Source: Pseudomonadota bacterium (GTDB lineage Bacteria > Desulfobacterota > BSN033 > G020346125). Taken from it: DNA of 7,386 nt. Location of the stretch: the NCBI GenBank assembly GCA_030673585.1, contig DAOVIU010000046.1, forward strand, positions 1 through 7,386. Direction: 5' to 3'. The notes under the pieces are model-generated. The model was not told the origin of the DNA and did not search any database. It was given only the letters and a program-made list of their open reading frames with translations. This document shows positions 6,179 to 7,386 of this stretch, in pieces. The stretch's first letter is position 1. Every line of letters begins with the position of its first letter. A program made the translations under genes and the position numbers.

Positions 6179-6879
6179 GGATATTGGGCAAATCAACAGA
6201 GGAAGTGGGTAATCGCCGAACGGCGCTTCCCATCGCAAAAGACGGCTACCCCTTCATCATACCCATGGCCTTGGCTTCTCTTCTCTCTGGGTTAATGGGC
6301 TGGGGTTATATCACGGCAGTATGTTGCGGGATCACCCTCTTCGTCATCTACTTTTTCCGGAACCCGGCCCGAACCCCCCCCTCCTCCGAAAGCGCCATCG
6401 TCTCCCCAGCGGATGGAAGGGTCTTAGAGGTCACGAGTCTCCTCGAGAACCGGTTTCTCCACCGAGAGGCCGTAAAGATCAGTATCTTCATGTCCCTCTT
6501 CGATGTGCATGTCAACCGCTCTCCCATTGGCGGGCGGGTTATGGAAAGGATCTACCAACCCGGAAAATTCTTCACGGCTAATTCCGATAAATCCTCTTTA
6601 CTCAACGAACAAAATGCCTTACTATTGTGTTCAAGGGACGGCTTTGAGATCCTTTTCATACAAATCGCGGGGATTATTGCCCGGAGGATCGTCTGCTACG
6701 TCCAAGAGTGAAATGTGCTCGAGATGGGGCAAATTCTGGGAATGATAAGATTCGGTTCCAGGGTGGAGGTATTCTTACCGTCCAGCGTGGATATTCGGGT
6801 TCGCGTTGGGGAATCCGTCAAGGCGGGGGAAACCATTTTAGGGTACAAAAATGCCAAAAAAAAGAAGGACAGGTATTAG
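6175..6879 (+). pseudogene. psd: Phosphatidylserine decarboxylase (short form), interrupted by in-frame TGA
   Basis: Psd decarboxylates phosphatidylserine to PE at the inner membrane. The proenzyme cleaves itself at a Gly-Ser bond, the serine becoming the pyruvoyl cofactor on the small alpha chain. ATG 6175 overlaps the previous stop as ATGA. The frame encodes 178 residues to TGA 6709-6711, then continues open to TAG 6877-6879, a total of 234 codons, the size of short-form Psd. Before the TGA: PIAKDGYPFI at 19-28, two hydrophobic segments at about 28-60, SPADG at 78-82 (Asp80) and SLFDVHVNR at 107-115 (His112), then IAGIIARRIVCYVQE. After it: GMIRFGSRVEVFLP, with the cleavage pair Gly194-Ser195, and VGESVKAGETILG. 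Homologues usually have glycine near the stop, so GGA to TGA explains it with one substitution. The truncated product would have no cofactor site. If the stop is a base-call error, the gene is intact. Confidence 0.9.
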
Positions 6880-7386
6880 GAAGGGAATTCACATCATTCC
6901 CAGTCTCTTCACCACGGGCACCCTCTTCTGTGGGTTCTTGGCTATCATTGCCACCTTCAAGGGAAAGCCCTTTTATGGGGCTGTCTCAATCTTGATCGCC
7001 GTTGTCTTCGACCTACTGGATGGTAAGATTGCCCGGCTCGCAGGAGCAAGTAGTAGTTTCGGCATCGAATACGATTCCCTCGCCGATCTGGTATCCTTCG
7101 GCGTAGCCCCGGCCTTGCTCCTCTACTATTGGGCTCTTGGGGGCTTTGGAAGGCTGGGATGGCTAGCTGCCTTCTTGTTTTTGGCCTGTGGTGCCTTGAG
7201 GTTGGCCCGGTTCAACGTTCAAACGGCCACCGCTGACCCCAAATACTACACCGGGCTGCCCATCCCCGCAGCGGCTACCCTCATCGCCCTCACGGTCCTC
7301 CTCTATCACCGCTTGGGCGAGAGACTGACCACGGAGCACGTTGCCATCCTGATCATGATGTACGGGCTGAGCTTCTTAATGGTCAG
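6851..7386 (+). CDS. pssA: CDP-diacylglycerol-serine O-phosphatidyltransferase, 3' end missing
   Basis: PssA transfers phosphatidyl from CDP-diacylglycerol to serine, giving phosphatidylserine for Psd. It is an integral membrane enzyme of the CDP-alcohol phosphatidyltransferase family. The frame is open from ATG 6851 past the window edge, with 178 complete codons visible of roughly 240-270 expected. After a basic N-terminus (MPKKRRTGIRKG) come IPSLFTTGTLFCGF at 16-29 and the complete family motif: Asp54, Asp57-Gly58, Ala61-Arg62, Gly71, Asp75 and Asp79 with the canonical spacing. Conserved SFGVAPA (82-88), ARFN and YYTGLPIPAAA follow, with several membrane helices. AGGG at 6840-6843 lies 7 nt before the ATG. 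The start lies inside the psd frame, 29 nt before its final stop, so the two were evidently co-translated, with substrate handed from PssA to Psd. This is the Gram-positive/archaeal-type integral PssA, not the phospholipase-D-like E. coli enzyme. Confidence 0.96.
   Translation, partial: MPKKRRTGIRKGIHIIPSLFTTGTLFCGFLAIIATFKGKPFYGAVSILIAVVFDLLDGKIARLAGASSSFGIEYDSLADLVSFGVAPALLLYYWALGGFGRLGWLAAFLFLACGALRLARFNVQTATADPKYYTGLPIPAAATLIALTVLLYHRLGERLTTEHVAILIMMYGLSFLMV

Noticed and set aside
6709..6711. TGA as selenocysteine or a reassigned (glycine or tryptophan) codon
   Set aside because: No convincing SECIS-like hairpin follows, the homologous position is not cysteine, and cdsA, dxr, tsaB and the DUF465-like gene end with TGA at sensible places, so TGA is a normal stop here.
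6508..6745. Short overlapping plus-strand open frames within psd and at 6708-6995
   Set aside because: They are alternate-frame shadows of psd and pssA without ribosome sites or domains.

Overview
This window is a stretch of bacterial core genome. It is dense, almost entirely plus-strand, and devoted to envelope and isoprenoid biosynthesis. The order, each call made from recognisable family motifs, is: 3' end of frr (ribosome recycling factor), a small 2[4Fe-4S] ferredoxin, a 412-bp gap, uppS, cdsA, dxr, rseP, tsaB, a 75-residue DUF465/YdcH-like protein, psd, and the 5' part of pssA. The frr-uppS-cdsA-dxr-rseP order, a phosphatidylethanolamine (PE) pathway and a site-2 protease all point to a Gram-negative (diderm) bacterium. 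The clostridial-type ferredoxin suggests an anaerobe. A deltaproteobacterial/Desulfobacterota-type lineage is my best guess, but this is inference from synteny, not a taxonomic result.

Layout. Positions 1-706 hold the end of the translation-factor cluster and the ferredoxin. Positions 707-1118 hold no convincing gene; they contain several small inverted repeats and a candidate promoter just before uppS. From 1119 to 5916 runs a tightly packed operon: uppS, cdsA, dxr, rseP and tsaB, with 4-nt stop/start overlaps at cdsA-dxr and dxr-rseP. From 5951 to the window edge come the DUF465-like gene, psd (4-nt overlap) and pssA (overlapping the end of the psd frame by 29 nt).

How the genes fit together. 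Dxr makes MEP, the committed precursor of IPP. UppS condenses IPP into the undecaprenyl carrier needed for peptidoglycan and O-antigen. CdsA makes CDP-diacylglycerol, PssA turns it into phosphatidylserine, and Psd decarboxylates that to PE. RseP cuts membrane proteins in the envelope-stress response. TsaB (tRNA t6A modification) and Frr (ribosome recycling) are housekeeping companions.

The most notable point is that psd carries an in-frame TGA at 6709-6711. The frame stays open and clearly homologous on both sides. The 178-residue product of the first segment would lack the Gly-Ser self-cleavage site (residues 194-195 of the read-through frame) that generates the pyruvoyl cofactor. This is either a very recent nonsense mutation, a base-call error, or an unusual split or read-through arrangement. 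I see no mobile element, CRISPR array, tRNA or rRNA, and no undescribed multi-gene system.
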